Positions 1 through 5,859 of a stretch of DNA of 6,361 nt are shown here, piece after piece. A program made the translations under genes and the position numbers. The notes under the pieces are model-generated. The model saw nothing but the letters and a program-made list of their open reading frames with translations, had not been told where the DNA came from and made no database searches. This stretch comes from Candidatus Heimdallarchaeota archaeon (GTDB lineage Archaea > Asgardarchaeota > Heimdallarchaeia > JABLTI01): NCBI GenBank assembly GCA_023128635.1, contig JAGMDP010000237.1, forward strand, positions 1 through 6,361, read 5' to 3'. How positions within the stretch are numbered: position 1 is the first letter of the stretch; every line of letters begins with the position of its first letter.

Positions 1-172
1 TTTCTGGATTCCATACCTTTTTAGCTCCCATTGAATAGAATTTCTTCATGATAGCTGCAGAATTGTCATGCGTTAAAATTCTATGTGGTTCAACAAAAAC
101 TATAGAACCTTCTTCAGGCTCCTCTAATCCTGTTACATTGCTAATTATTTTTTGAAATAGTGTTTGACCCAT
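1..172 (-). CDS. LeuC/homoaconitase-family (de)hydratase large subunit, N-terminal part only
   Basis: The minus frame from ATG at 172 runs open to the window edge for 57 codons, so only the N-terminus is seen. The start MGQTLFQKII, then a small beta stretch EGSIVFVEP, the LTHDNSAAIMKKF segment and AKKVWNPE match, from memory, the opening of 3-isopropylmalate dehydratase / homoaconitase large subunits (the family start is usually MGxTxxEKI, with a conserved HD and KVWxPE). Such enzymes are cytosolic 4Fe-4S isomerases acting in leucine, 2-oxosuberate/lysine or related pathways. The cluster cysteines lie further in and are not visible, so substrate and exact gene (leuC, aksD, hacA, aconitase) cannot be told. 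I chose ATG 172 because it matches the family start; there is no ATG, GTG or TTG in frame between it and an upstream TGA at 254-256. A GGTTGGGAT stretch just ahead could be a weak ribosome binding site. Confidence 0.72.
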   Translation of the reverse strand, partial: MGQTLFQKIISNVTGLEEPEEGSIVFVEPHRILTHDNSAAIMKKFYSMGAKKVWNPE

Positions 173-300
173 TGTATCCCAACCACTGAACCAAAGATTG
201 AAAACAGCTTCGCTTTCTTGTCGTTGATAAATGTATTGTTGAGCTTTGCCTTTTCATTTTTCACTAAACGATTTCTTAATTTCCATATACATAGTTTTAA

Positions 301-325
301 ATATGTTTATGTATGTAAAACATAT
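301..325. promoter_or_regulatory. Inverted repeat in the divergent promoter region (possible operator)
   Basis: ATATGTTT at 301-308 and its exact complement AAACATAT at 318-325 form an 8-bp inverted repeat with a 9-base spacer. It lies between the divergent LeuC-family gene and the small gene at 388, and overlaps the AT-rich sequences that are the best TATA candidates for both (about 296-312). A dimeric regulator could bind here. AT-rich DNA produces such repeats by chance, so this is a suggestion. Confidence 0.35.
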
Positions 326-338
326 GTGCTTGTATGTA

Positions 339-364
339 TTTAGTCAGCTGTGCATTTGACTAAA
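339..364 (+). promoter_or_regulatory. 8-bp stem-loop ahead of the small gene (5' UTR hairpin or operator)
   Basis: TTTAGTCA at 339-346 and TGACTAAA at 357-364 are perfect complements around a 10-base loop; a G-U pair at 347/356 could add a ninth pair. If the promoter is the AT-rich box near 298-312, transcription would start near 325-330 and this hairpin would lie in the leader, 10 bases before the GAGGTG ribosome binding site (375-380). It could tune translation of the 74-residue protein, or be an operator at the DNA level. Confidence 0.4.
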
Positions 365-387
365 AACAAACAAAGAGGTGAAAAAAA

Positions 388-612
388 GTGAAAAAAACTG
401 TCAATGCATCTAATCTGGAAGCTGTAAAGTCGTTAACAGAAATGGAATTAAATTTACAATTTGCAATAGATGATTTGATTGATGAGGCAGAAGATCAATC
501 AAAGCTAGTCACTCAACATGTCTCTATGATAATTACTCAATTGGCAATGGTTGCTGCTTCACTCAGAGTCAAGAAACAACAAAAAATCAAGAAAATAAAT
601 AGTCCAATTTGA
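388..612 (+). CDS. Small helical protein of unknown function (74 aa)
   Basis: I do not recognise this protein. It begins with GTG at 388, preceded by a strong ribosome binding site GAGGTG at 375-380 with 7 bases between, which decides the start. The body (residues 8-60) reads as two or three amphipathic helices: an acidic one rich in E and D (around LIDEAEDQ) and a more hydrophobic one (VSMIITQLAMVAASL, residues 45-59). The tail is basic, with many lysines. There is no signal peptide, cysteine or evident metal site; the second helix is short and contains Q, T and S, so it is more likely an interaction surface than a membrane span. The gene stands alone, divergent from the LeuC-family gene and convergent with the PRC-barrel gene. 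The good ribosome binding site, leader hairpin and downstream terminator support a real gene. A small adaptor or nucleoid-type protein is possible but unproven. Confidence 0.62.
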   Translation: MKKTVNASNLEAVKSLTEMELNLQFAIDDLIDEAEDQSKLVTQHVSMIITQLAMVAASLRVKKQQKIKKINSPI

Positions 613-660
613 GAATAAAAAATATTGAAGAGAGATTCTCATCCTTTTTCTTCTAAATTT
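611..660. terminator. Shared terminator region between convergent genes
   Basis: GAGAAT at 611-616 and ATTCTC at 635-640 can pair as a 6-bp stem. On the plus strand it is followed by a pyrimidine-rich run (atcctttttcttc, 641-653), fitting a T-rich archaeal terminator for the small gene. Read on the minus strand, the A-run at 617-622 gives a T tract downstream of the PRC-barrel gene, so the region may stop transcription both ways. Confidence 0.45.
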
Positions 661-666
661 CTCTCA

Positions 667-2073
667 TTACAAATCACGTGGTGAAATGAATGTTTTTCCA
701 TCAATTATGGTGATTTGTGCAGAAATTTCTTGTCTATAGAGTAAATCTAAGATTATTTGCATTACTCGATCTTTATCATCTTTGAATAATGAGCTCAGAA
801 TTTCTATAGGAATAATCGAGACATTAGCTAAAACATCATCAATCTGTAATTTAATCATCTTTTGGATTAGTTGATACGAAAAATGATAACCCAATTTAGA
901 ATCCAGAATATCTGCTAAGTCATTGATATTTCCATTATTAAATTGTTCAATTATGTTTTCTATTGATTCAATAAATGGTTTTTCAAAATTTCTCTCTAAA
1001 TATGGAGACTCTAGAAATATTTTCCAATCTGGTTTGCTATATTCTTTTATCAAAGTGAAAGCAATTATTATGGCATTGTAATCCTTCAGATATTGTGCAA
1101 ATTCTTGAGCATCTTCCTTCTTTTCTATAATTCTCTTCAAAAAATTATTGATCAACATTTCCTGCACATAGAAATTGTTTACAAAAATTTTCAAGTTAAG
1201 ATTATGTATTCTACTCCTAGTGATATTTTTTAAGAATGTGCGTTTAATTATTAGTTTAAAAAAGAAACTACTGATGTTCGTCAGTAAAATTTTACTATTT
1301 ACATCTGTTGCGGTTCTAGTTAGGTAGTTAATTATCAATTGCTCTATATCTTTACTTGGTTCATTATATACTGATTCTAATCCCTCAGGGAGATAGTGAA
1401 GAAGTACTTGAGGGCTTCTTTCTGATATATGGTTAAAAATTGTAGCTGCTTTAGTTCTGATATTCAAATCTACATCAGCCATGTAATCCATTAGTAATGG
1501 TATAGCAATTTCCGCGAAACTTTTTTTTGCTATTATTTTCTTAACCAATTCTACAATCCGAACATTTCTAATTTTAGAATCCTTTTCTTCAAGAATGGGA
1601 TGAAATAGTTCATTAAATTGCTCATTTTGGCTTTGTGTTATTTTCTTGGATTTTGTTGTGGTTTCCTTCTTAACTTTCTTTTTTACTTCTTGCTTCTTTT
1701 CAATAGCTTCTTTTTTAACAGGAATTGCTTTAGTTTTCACTTCAGATTTTTTAATTTGAGGGGTATCAACCTTCTCATCCGGTACTTCAAAAGTAACTAT
1801 ATCCTCTAATGCGATGGGTTGTATTTCAAACTCTCTTTTTAGTAAAATTACTTCTCCAATGTTTTTGATTAATTGTGTTGGTATGGTTTCCTCCACAATA
1901 AAATCACTATTGAGTTCAGTTTTGATAGCAATTTTCATTCGTAATTTCTTTTTGTCATCCTCAAAAATACCTATACATTTTCCTATTATGTGACCATTTG
2001 GGTCAACGATAGATTTCCCAATGAGATTTTCTTCAGAAATTTTTTCATCTTTTGGTGCTTTCGATCGAATCAT
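667..2073 (-). CDS. PRC-barrel, HEAT-like and C-terminal winged-helix multidomain protein (468 aa)
   Basis: The start of the protein (residues 16-83) has the PRC-barrel pattern: LIGKSIVDPNGHIIGKCIGI, then a strand-rich segment and a proline/leucine-rich end. A lysine-rich, low-complexity linker follows (about 105-147). Residues 165-260 look like HEAT-type helix pairs (for example IPLLMDYMADVDLNIRTKAA), and helices continue to about 395. The last part (about 398-465) resembles a winged helix of the PCI/MarR kind: IIPIEILSSLF, a recognition-like helix DRVMQIILDLLY, then QEISAQITIIDGKTF as the wing. No catalytic motif or membrane segment is seen, so a scaffold or regulatory role in the cytoplasm is likely. 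PRC-barrels occur in archaeal cell-division proteins (CdvA, CdpB), ribosome maturation and photosynthetic complexes; here the function is unknown. The ATG at 2073 is fixed by in-frame TGA and TAG just upstream, with GTGAT 5 bases ahead. It is divergent from the NurA-like gene. Confidence 0.75.
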   Translation of the reverse strand: MIRSKAPKDEKISEENLIGKSIVDPNGHIIGKCIGIFEDDKKKLRMKIAIKTELNSDFIVEETIPTQLIKNIGEVILLKREFEIQPIALEDIVTFEVPDEKVDTPQIKKSEVKTKAIPVKKEAIEKKQEVKKKVKKETTTKSKKITQSQNEQFNELFHPILEEKDSKIRNVRIVELVKKIIAKKSFAEIAIPLLMDYMADVDLNIRTKAATIFNHISERSPQVLLHYLPEGLESVYNEPSKDIEQLIINYLTRTATDVNSKILLTNISSFFFKLIIKRTFLKNITRSRIHNLNLKIFVNNFYVQEMLINNFLKRIIEKKEDAQEFAQYLKDYNAIIIAFTLIKEYSKPDWKIFLESPYLERNFEKPFIESIENIIEQFNNGNINDLADILDSKLGYHFSYQLIQKMIKLQIDDVLANVSIIPIEILSSLFKDDKDRVMQIILDLLYRQEISAQITIIDGKTFISPRDL

Positions 2074-2113
2074 ACACTATCACATTTTAAAGAGTCTAAT
2101 ATCATTGAGTAGA

Positions 2114-2153
2114 TATGGAATTATAACTATAACTACATCCGATTAATTCCATA
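2114..2153. promoter_or_regulatory. 10-bp inverted repeat, likely operator of the PRC-barrel gene
   Basis: TATGGAATTA (2114-2123) and TAATTCCATA (2144-2153) are perfect 10-bp complements; their centres are 30 bp apart, about three turns of DNA. The left half overlaps TTATAATT on the minus strand (2119-2126), a fair TATA box for the PRC-barrel gene with a start point near 2096. A regulator bound here could block that promoter. It is seen as a repeat; its role is inferred. Confidence 0.45.
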
Positions 2154-2172
2154 AGTGCTCTAAAATTTATTA

Positions 2173-2194
2173 TTCCCAACTTTAAATTTGGGAA
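2173..2194. promoter_or_regulatory. 7-bp inverted repeat in the divergent control region
   Basis: TTCCCAA (2173-2179) and TTGGGAA (2188-2194) flank 8 bases, ctttaaat. It is richer in G and C than its surroundings, which makes chance less likely than for pure A/T repeats. It lies about 65 bases upstream of the NurA TATA box and about 100 bases from the PRC-barrel start, so it could serve either gene as a regulator site. Confidence 0.4.
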
Positions 2195-2257
2195 ATTATG
2201 ATTATTTAATGTATTGTCTCGAGATATTTTACTAGAATAATGGAGATTCCCTCTAAA

Positions 2258-2267
2258 ATTTATATAC
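2258..2267 (+). promoter_or_regulatory. TATA box of the NurA-like gene; leaderless start
   Basis: ATTTATATAC at 2258-2267 is a classic archaeal box A. Transcription about 25 bases downstream would begin at or next to the ATG at 2283 (or the in-frame ATG at 2292). No ribosome binding site precedes either, which fits a leaderless mRNA. Confidence 0.6.
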
Positions 2268-2282
2268 TGAAATCGTTGACAT

Positions 2283-3794
2283 ATGTTTAGAATGTTAGAA
2301 CTTTCTCCTTATCTAATTGTTGCTGTTTTCAATCAGATAAAAAATAATAGAGGTATTTCTGAAAGTGAAATAGTTGCACATTTACTGAAAAAAACAGGTT
2401 TGGAATCAGAAAGAATAAAGGAGACTATAATAAAATCAATTAACTTTTTACTGGAATCAAAACTTATTTCTGTATTACCAGGAGAAAAAAAGAAATATAA
2501 AAAAGTGGATCGCGCAAAATTATCCATTTCCGATTCTATAACAAATGGGTTCACAAGAAAAGCAAAGGAAATTGCTCGGAGAACTATTTCTTCAGTTCCC
2601 GGCGATAAAATCCGTGCAGCATTACTTGGAAAGAAAGTATCCGATTGCATTTTAGCTGATAATCCTTTTGCGATAAAATGCTATTCACCTATAGGTTCCA
2701 TTGAATACCAATTTGAGTTAAGAAATTTGGATTCTGAAAAAGAAATTTCTGAGCTAATTAAAAAATTGGATAAATTACCAAATTTCCAAATTATATACGA
2801 CTCACCAATAATAGAAAATCTTGATTTGAAATTTACTTTTCCAAAAGATGAACTTATTTCTGCTTCTGATGCAAGTCGATATACTGTCCCTGTAAAGAGT
2901 CCAATTGCGACAAATGATCTTACTCGTAGTCGACAATTAATATTCACTGTAGCATCAGCAAGTCGTTGGGTTGGAAAATTTTCATCAGAAGGTCCGGAAG
3001 GTGAATTCGTCAGCATTCCTGATTTAGTAGATATAGATGACAGTTTTGGATATGGTGCTGTGGAAGAAATCACTACTTTACAACAACAAGATTTTGTTGC
3101 TGATCAGAATTTTGCTCAATCATATTTCCAAATGGAGCGAATGCATAATGAAATAGATTTGTTAGGTTTCGATGAACAACCAACCCATTATCATATACGC
3201 GATGGTCCAATTGTTCCTCACAGTTATCGTGATCCAAAATTCTATGAAGCTTTAAGCCAATCCAAGCGATTAGTAGACATTGCCTTACATAGAAATATTT
3301 TGTATTTTGGTTTTGTAAAATATTCAGCAGATAAAGCCCTAACATCTTTCATAAATAGTGTAATTTTTAGTAATATTCTCAAAGGATCAGTTCCTGAGAA
3401 TTTCTGGAGTGATTTTGGATTATTAAGTCAGATTCTGGAAGACAAAGATGTCACTGTACCAATTATTAGAATTGATAGAGGATTCGATGATCAACAAAGA
3501 AAGTGTTTGGTTCCATACATGAGCTTCTATTTGAAAATATTTGATTGGGTGTCGCGAATTGACATTCCTTGGATGATTTGCAAAACAGATCCAATTGGCT
3601 ACAGAAATCGTGTTGCACAACTTGTATACTCCTTATCATCAATTGAGTATTCCAAACCAGGAACACCTCAAATTGTTCCTTTTCCGATTGCCATGGTAGA
3701 TGAAATGGCTAGAATTGTGGCTCGGAATTTCATAGATATATCAATAAAACAATTTTATGAAGAATTAGGTCATCTAATAGATGATGCTAAATGA
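2283..3794 (+). CDS. nurA: NurA-like nuclease with an N-terminal winged-helix domain (503 aa)
   Basis: Residues 6-75 look like a winged helix: helices around LIVAVFNQIK, SESEIVAHLLKKTGL and IKETIIKSINFLLESKLI, then a lysine-rich wing. From about 188 the pattern fits the NurA family. SASDASRY carries an Asp (D196) where NurA has its first DGS; HIRDGPIVP carries D307 at the second DGxL-like motif, with acidic residues E285/E290 before it; YFGFVKYS (341-348) resembles the family's VGxSK strand; and PFPIAMVDEMARI (466-478) resembles the YPxPLxxAxxxA C-terminal motif. NurA is a 5'-3' nuclease that normally works with the HerA translocase in DNA end resection. No herA is in this window. The N-terminal winged helix plus linker (76-185) is extra compared with the usual 330-450 residue NurA as I remember it. 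Family assignment is by motif only; a diverged or inactive member is possible. The start is ATG 2283, though ATG 2292 would also fit. Confidence 0.6.
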   Translation: MFRMLELSPYLIVAVFNQIKNNRGISESEIVAHLLKKTGLESERIKETIIKSINFLLESKLISVLPGEKKKYKKVDRAKLSISDSITNGFTRKAKEIARRTISSVPGDKIRAALLGKKVSDCILADNPFAIKCYSPIGSIEYQFELRNLDSEKEISELIKKLDKLPNFQIIYDSPIIENLDLKFTFPKDELISASDASRYTVPVKSPIATNDLTRSRQLIFTVASASRWVGKFSSEGPEGEFVSIPDLVDIDDSFGYGAVEEITTLQQQDFVADQNFAQSYFQMERMHNEIDLLGFDEQPTHYHIRDGPIVPHSYRDPKFYEALSQSKRLVDIALHRNILYFGFVKYSADKALTSFINSVIFSNILKGSVPENFWSDFGLLSQILEDKDVTVPIIRIDRGFDDQQRKCLVPYMSFYLKIFDWVSRIDIPWMICKTDPIGYRNRVAQLVYSLSSIEYSKPGTPQIVPFPIAMVDEMARIVARNFIDISIKQFYEELGHLIDDAK

Positions 3795-3810
3795 GTGTTT
3801 CTCTAATTAA

Positions 3811-3824
3811 ATCTGGTTTTTTTA
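3811..3824 (+). terminator. T tract after the NurA-like gene
   Basis: Seven T in a row (3817-3823) lie 22 bases after the NurA stop, and overlap the last codon of the convergent membrane-protein gene. It fits a simple T-rich archaeal terminator; no clear stem precedes it. Confidence 0.4.
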
Positions 3825-4181
3825 GGTTGCAGCAAAAATCCAAGCAATCCCAAGAATCAGGAACAAGATAGCTGGTATAACAATCGAAACAATAATCATA
3901 AAATCTCTTTTATTGCGTTTCTCCTTAAACTCTTCATAAGCATCATAATCAAGATAGTACTTATCCTCACTAGTGTCAATTTGAAGAATTATGTCATTTT
4001 GGATTAGATGCTCGATTCTACTTTCATAAAGAATTAAATCTAATCCTAATTGACCAAATTCGATTGATTTTTCATTTGTTAGTGCATCTATCATTACAAA
4101 TTGTTCAACAATGTGTCTTGTTTTTGGTTTGATTTTTGATTTAGAAAATTCTTCATCCAAAAAATCAGTGTTGTCAGACAT
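3822..4181 (-). CDS. Small tail-anchored membrane protein with winged-helix-like N-domain (119 aa)
   Basis: The cytosolic part has helices around RHIVEQFVMIDALT and ESRIEHLIQNDIILQI followed by a turn and YYLDYDAYEEFKEKR, the layout of a small winged helix with a wing and a final helix. The C-terminus is one long hydrophobic span (about residues 94-117 from this start: FMIIVSIVIPAILFLILGIA and on), after a basic stretch KEKRNKRD, so the N-domain should face the cytoplasm. I placed the start at ATG 4181 rather than ATG 4190: the ribosome binding site GGTGA (4191-4195) touches ATG 4190 directly but sits 9 bases before ATG 4181. The longer form would add MLS. The gene begins 26-27 bases after the winged-helix regulator upstream and is probably cotranscribed with it. 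Whether the domain binds DNA or a protein partner is unknown; no function is claimed. Confidence 0.68.
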   Translation of the reverse strand: MSDNTDFLDEEFSKSKIKPKTRHIVEQFVMIDALTNEKSIEFGQLGLDLILYESRIEHLIQNDIILQIDTSEDKYYLDYDAYEEFKEKRNKRDFMIIVSIVIPAILFLILGIAWIFAAT

Positions 4182-4190
4182 GGAAAGCAT

Positions 4191-4195
4191 TCACC
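4191..4195 (-). promoter_or_regulatory. Ribosome binding site that decides the start of the membrane protein
   Basis: On the minus strand GGTGA is complementary to the 16S tail. It abuts ATG 4190 with no spacer but leaves 9 bases before ATG 4181, which is the workable distance. Confidence 0.5.
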
Positions 4196-4207
4196 ACTCA
4201 TACGCAA

Positions 4208-4846
4208 TTATTTAGTAAAGCACTTGGTCATTTCTTGATAAATCTCTGGATGCTCTCCAATATATGCCAACCAACAAACAGTATCTAAAACGTATTTTGT
4301 TGCACGAACATCGAAAGTTGCTACAAGATCCAGGATTTCAGGATTACTAATATTATTGATTTTTTCTATATCAATTCGCTTCTTTTGTGTTGTTTCATCA
4401 TAAAATTTCCTAAAGCAAGCTTCATCAAATTTCTTGAAATTTAATAATTGACAAGTGATGCGTCCAATAACTGTGAAATAATCATCTACCTTATCTTCTT
4501 CATCACCAGATAAATCTAAAGCAATATAGAACACCTTTGCTGTTCGAGAATAAAGTGTCAAAGTTTTAATATGACTTTCAGAATAAGTGATTATTCTTTT
4601 CCCAGCTTCCATGACTAGATGAGATTTTTTCAACCGATTAAGGTAACCATAAATTGTTTTATCTGATTTCTGAGCATTAACCTCTTTGAAAGCTCCTTTA
4701 ATATCTTCAAAAGTCATAGGATCATTTAACAGAAAGTTTAGAAGTAACTCACAATTTTTATCATCTTGCAAGCATTTAACGCTACCAAGATCATAGATAG
4801 TTTTCACAAGTTTTTCTTTATTTATTATGACGTCTTGCGTTTCCAT
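4208..4846 (-). CDS. Winged-helix transcriptional regulator, paralogue B (212 aa)
   Basis: Residues 33-88 form a winged helix-turn-helix: CELLLNFLLNDPMTFEDIKG, then KSDKTIYGYLNRLKK as the recognition helix, then HLVMEAGKRI as strand and wing start. This is the general ArsR/PadR/TrmB-like layout; I cannot name a family. The C-terminal half (about 95-212) is helical, starts with TLTLYSRTAKVFY and ends with LAYIGEHPEIYQEMTKCF; it is probably a dimer or ligand domain. Cysteines (25, 32, 132, 144, 191, 209) do not form a recognisable metal site. It is a close relative of the gene just upstream, of equal length, so the pair arose by tandem duplication. The ATG at 4846 has GGTG (4852-4855) 5 bases before it. 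Its own TATA-like boxes lie at 4875-4897. The small membrane-protein gene follows at 26-27 bases and should share its mRNA. It could regulate its own operon. Confidence 0.72.
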   Translation of the reverse strand: METQDVIINKEKLVKTIYDLGSVKCLQDDKNCELLLNFLLNDPMTFEDIKGAFKEVNAQKSDKTIYGYLNRLKKSHLVMEAGKRIITYSESHIKTLTLYSRTAKVFYIALDLSGDEEDKVDDYFTVIGRITCQLLNFKKFDEACFRKFYDETTQKKRIDIEKINNISNPEILDLVATFDVRATKYVLDTVCWLAYIGEHPEIYQEMTKCFTK

Positions 4847-4869
4847 TTTGACACCGTGTAATAAAGAGA

Positions 4870-4911
4870 ATACTGTTTTATATTTTTTTCATATAAACTA
4901 GAATATACTGT
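4870..4911 (-). promoter_or_regulatory. Promoter of regulator B, flanked by a direct repeat
   Basis: Read on the minus strand, TTTATATG (4890-4897) and AATATAAAAC (4875-4884) are good box A candidates; the second would start transcription about 8 bases ahead of ATG 4846. The word ATACTGT occurs on the plus strand at 4870-4876 and again at 4905-4911, 35 bp apart, one on each side of the TATA boxes. Two copies around a promoter could be regulator half-sites. Confidence 0.4.
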
Positions 4912-4933
4912 AGTTTTTTTCAGAACGAATCTT

Positions 4934-4940
4934 AAAAAAA
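4934..4940 (-). terminator. T tract after regulator A
   Basis: Seven A on the plus strand give a seven-T run on the minus strand, about 44 bases past the stop of regulator A at 4984. It probably ends that transcript before the promoter of regulator B. Confidence 0.4.
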
Positions 4941-4983
4941 GTAGACTCTTGTCCGTTCAAAGACTTGTTCTAATGAAAGATTG

Positions 4984-5622
4984 TTATCTAAAGCATTTAT
5001 CTAATTCTTTGAAAAATTCAGGATGCTCTTCAAATAATAAGATCCATCCAGCAAAATCTAAAACGGGATACAATTCATGGATTTCAAAATCTTGAATTAA
5101 ATTAAGAATTTTGTCACTATTTACATTTTCAAAGAATTCTTTCATTATTTGATTCCTTTGCTTGTAGATGACATCCATTTTGCCTTTCAAGCAATCTAAA
5201 TCTGCGGAATCGTTATGACCCAATCTTTCCTTCAAAATTTCATTTACAAGTTCGAGAGATCTTCTTTCAATCTTCTCTTGTTGTTCATAGAATTTTATAG
5301 GAGCGAAAATAATCTTTGATACCCGAGCAAATAGTGTTTGAGTTTTAATTTGGTTAGCTTGATCTGAAAAGATCCTTTTACCCGCTTCAATTACTAAACC
5401 TGCTTTTTTGAGCTTGCCTAAATAACGATAAATGCTTTTATCGGATTTATCATTGCCCGATTTTTCAAAAGCAATCTCAAGCTCTTCTACTGTTAACGGT
5501 CCCTTAAACAAGAAATGCAATACTTGTCTGTGGTTTCTTTCTGATAAAAGCTCTTCAATCTCATCCCCAGTGAAAACTTGCACTACTTTTTGTTGATTTG
5601 TTATTATATCTCTAAAAGCCAT
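4984..5622 (-). CDS. Winged-helix transcriptional regulator, paralogue A (212 aa)
   Basis: The layout equals that of paralogue B: winged helix at about 32-87 (HRQVLHFLFKGPLTVEELEI, recognition helix KSDKSIYRYLGKLKK, then GLVIEAGKRI) and a helical C-terminal half ending WILLFEEHPEFFKELDKCF. In the stretch from KSDK to GKRI the two proteins share 19 of 26 residues by hand count, while the middle (about 110-165) has diverged strongly and here is charged and probably coiled (EQQEKIERRSLELVNEIL). Shared DNA-binding helices with different middle parts suggest similar DNA sites but different signals, or heterodimer formation; this is inference. The ATG at 5622 is preceded by GGTTGGAT, only a weak ribosome binding site. 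A TATA run lies at 5676-5689. It is the first gene of the minus-strand cluster, with 137 bp to paralogue B, so it is likely transcribed separately. Confidence 0.72.
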   Translation of the reverse strand: MAFRDIITNQQKVVQVFTGDEIEELLSERNHRQVLHFLFKGPLTVEELEIAFEKSGNDKSDKSIYRYLGKLKKAGLVIEAGKRIFSDQANQIKTQTLFARVSKIIFAPIKFYEQQEKIERRSLELVNEILKERLGHNDSADLDCLKGKMDVIYKQRNQIMKEFFENVNSDKILNLIQDFEIHELYPVLDFAGWILLFEEHPEFFKELDKCFR

Positions 5623-5675
5623 AGTTATCCAACCATTTGCCCAGTTTTAACTTAGCACATCTTCTAATCAATTTC

Positions 5676-5689
5676 ATATATATATTAAA
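5676..5689 (-). promoter_or_regulatory. Probable TATA box of regulator A
   Basis: The alternating AT run (TTTAATATATATAT on the minus strand) lies about 55-65 bases before ATG 5622. Transcription starting near 5655 would leave a leader of about 30 bases with the weak GGTTGGAT site. Confidence 0.4.
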
Positions 5690-5830
5690 TTATCAATCTA
5701 ACTTTTAGCAAACAAATTTCTTGTTGATGTTTGAATATCGTTTTTCCAAATTAATCAACTAAATCTATCTGTTTTCTTGGTCTGAGATTTTTTCTTTGCT
5801 ATACTATACTTAAATCTAATACTTATAAGA
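5690..5830. other. AT-rich spacer without a recognised element
   Basis: There is no open frame of note. A 6-bp inverted repeat GTTGAT (5723-5728) / ATCAAC (5754-5759) and the repeated word in ATACTATACT (5801-5810) are the only patterns I see; neither is convincing as a site. Confidence 0.4.
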
Positions 5831-5840
5831 ATATTTATAA
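5831..5840 (+). promoter_or_regulatory. TATA box of the candidate RNA gene
   Basis: ATATTTATAA at 5831-5840 is a good box A. A start about 25 bases on falls near 5858-5863, directly before the first stem of the candidate RNA. No start codon with a usable frame follows, which fits a non-coding transcript. Confidence 0.45.
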
Positions 5841-5859
5841 CTAATAATACAGACTACGT

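Noticed and set aside
141..264. Two minus-strand frames of about 38 codons (from ATG 257 and GTG 264)
   Set aside because: They overlap the start of the LeuC-family gene in other frames, lack recognisable sequence and have no ribosome binding site.
1618..1809. Plus-strand frame of 63 codons rich in Phe and Leu, looking like a membrane peptide
   Set aside because: It is the antisense of the lysine-rich linker of the PRC-barrel protein; AAA/AAG codons read backwards give TTT/CTT.
667..2073. CdvA-type cell-division protein because of the N-terminal PRC-barrel
   Set aside because: CdvA has a coiled coil and a short ESCRT-III-binding tail; this protein has helical repeats and a winged helix and no ESCRT or Vps4-like gene is beside it.
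2333..3666. Several minus-strand open frames of 65-130 codons
   Set aside because: They lie fully inside the NurA-like gene on the other strand, have no ribosome binding site or family resemblance and are shadows of its codon pattern.
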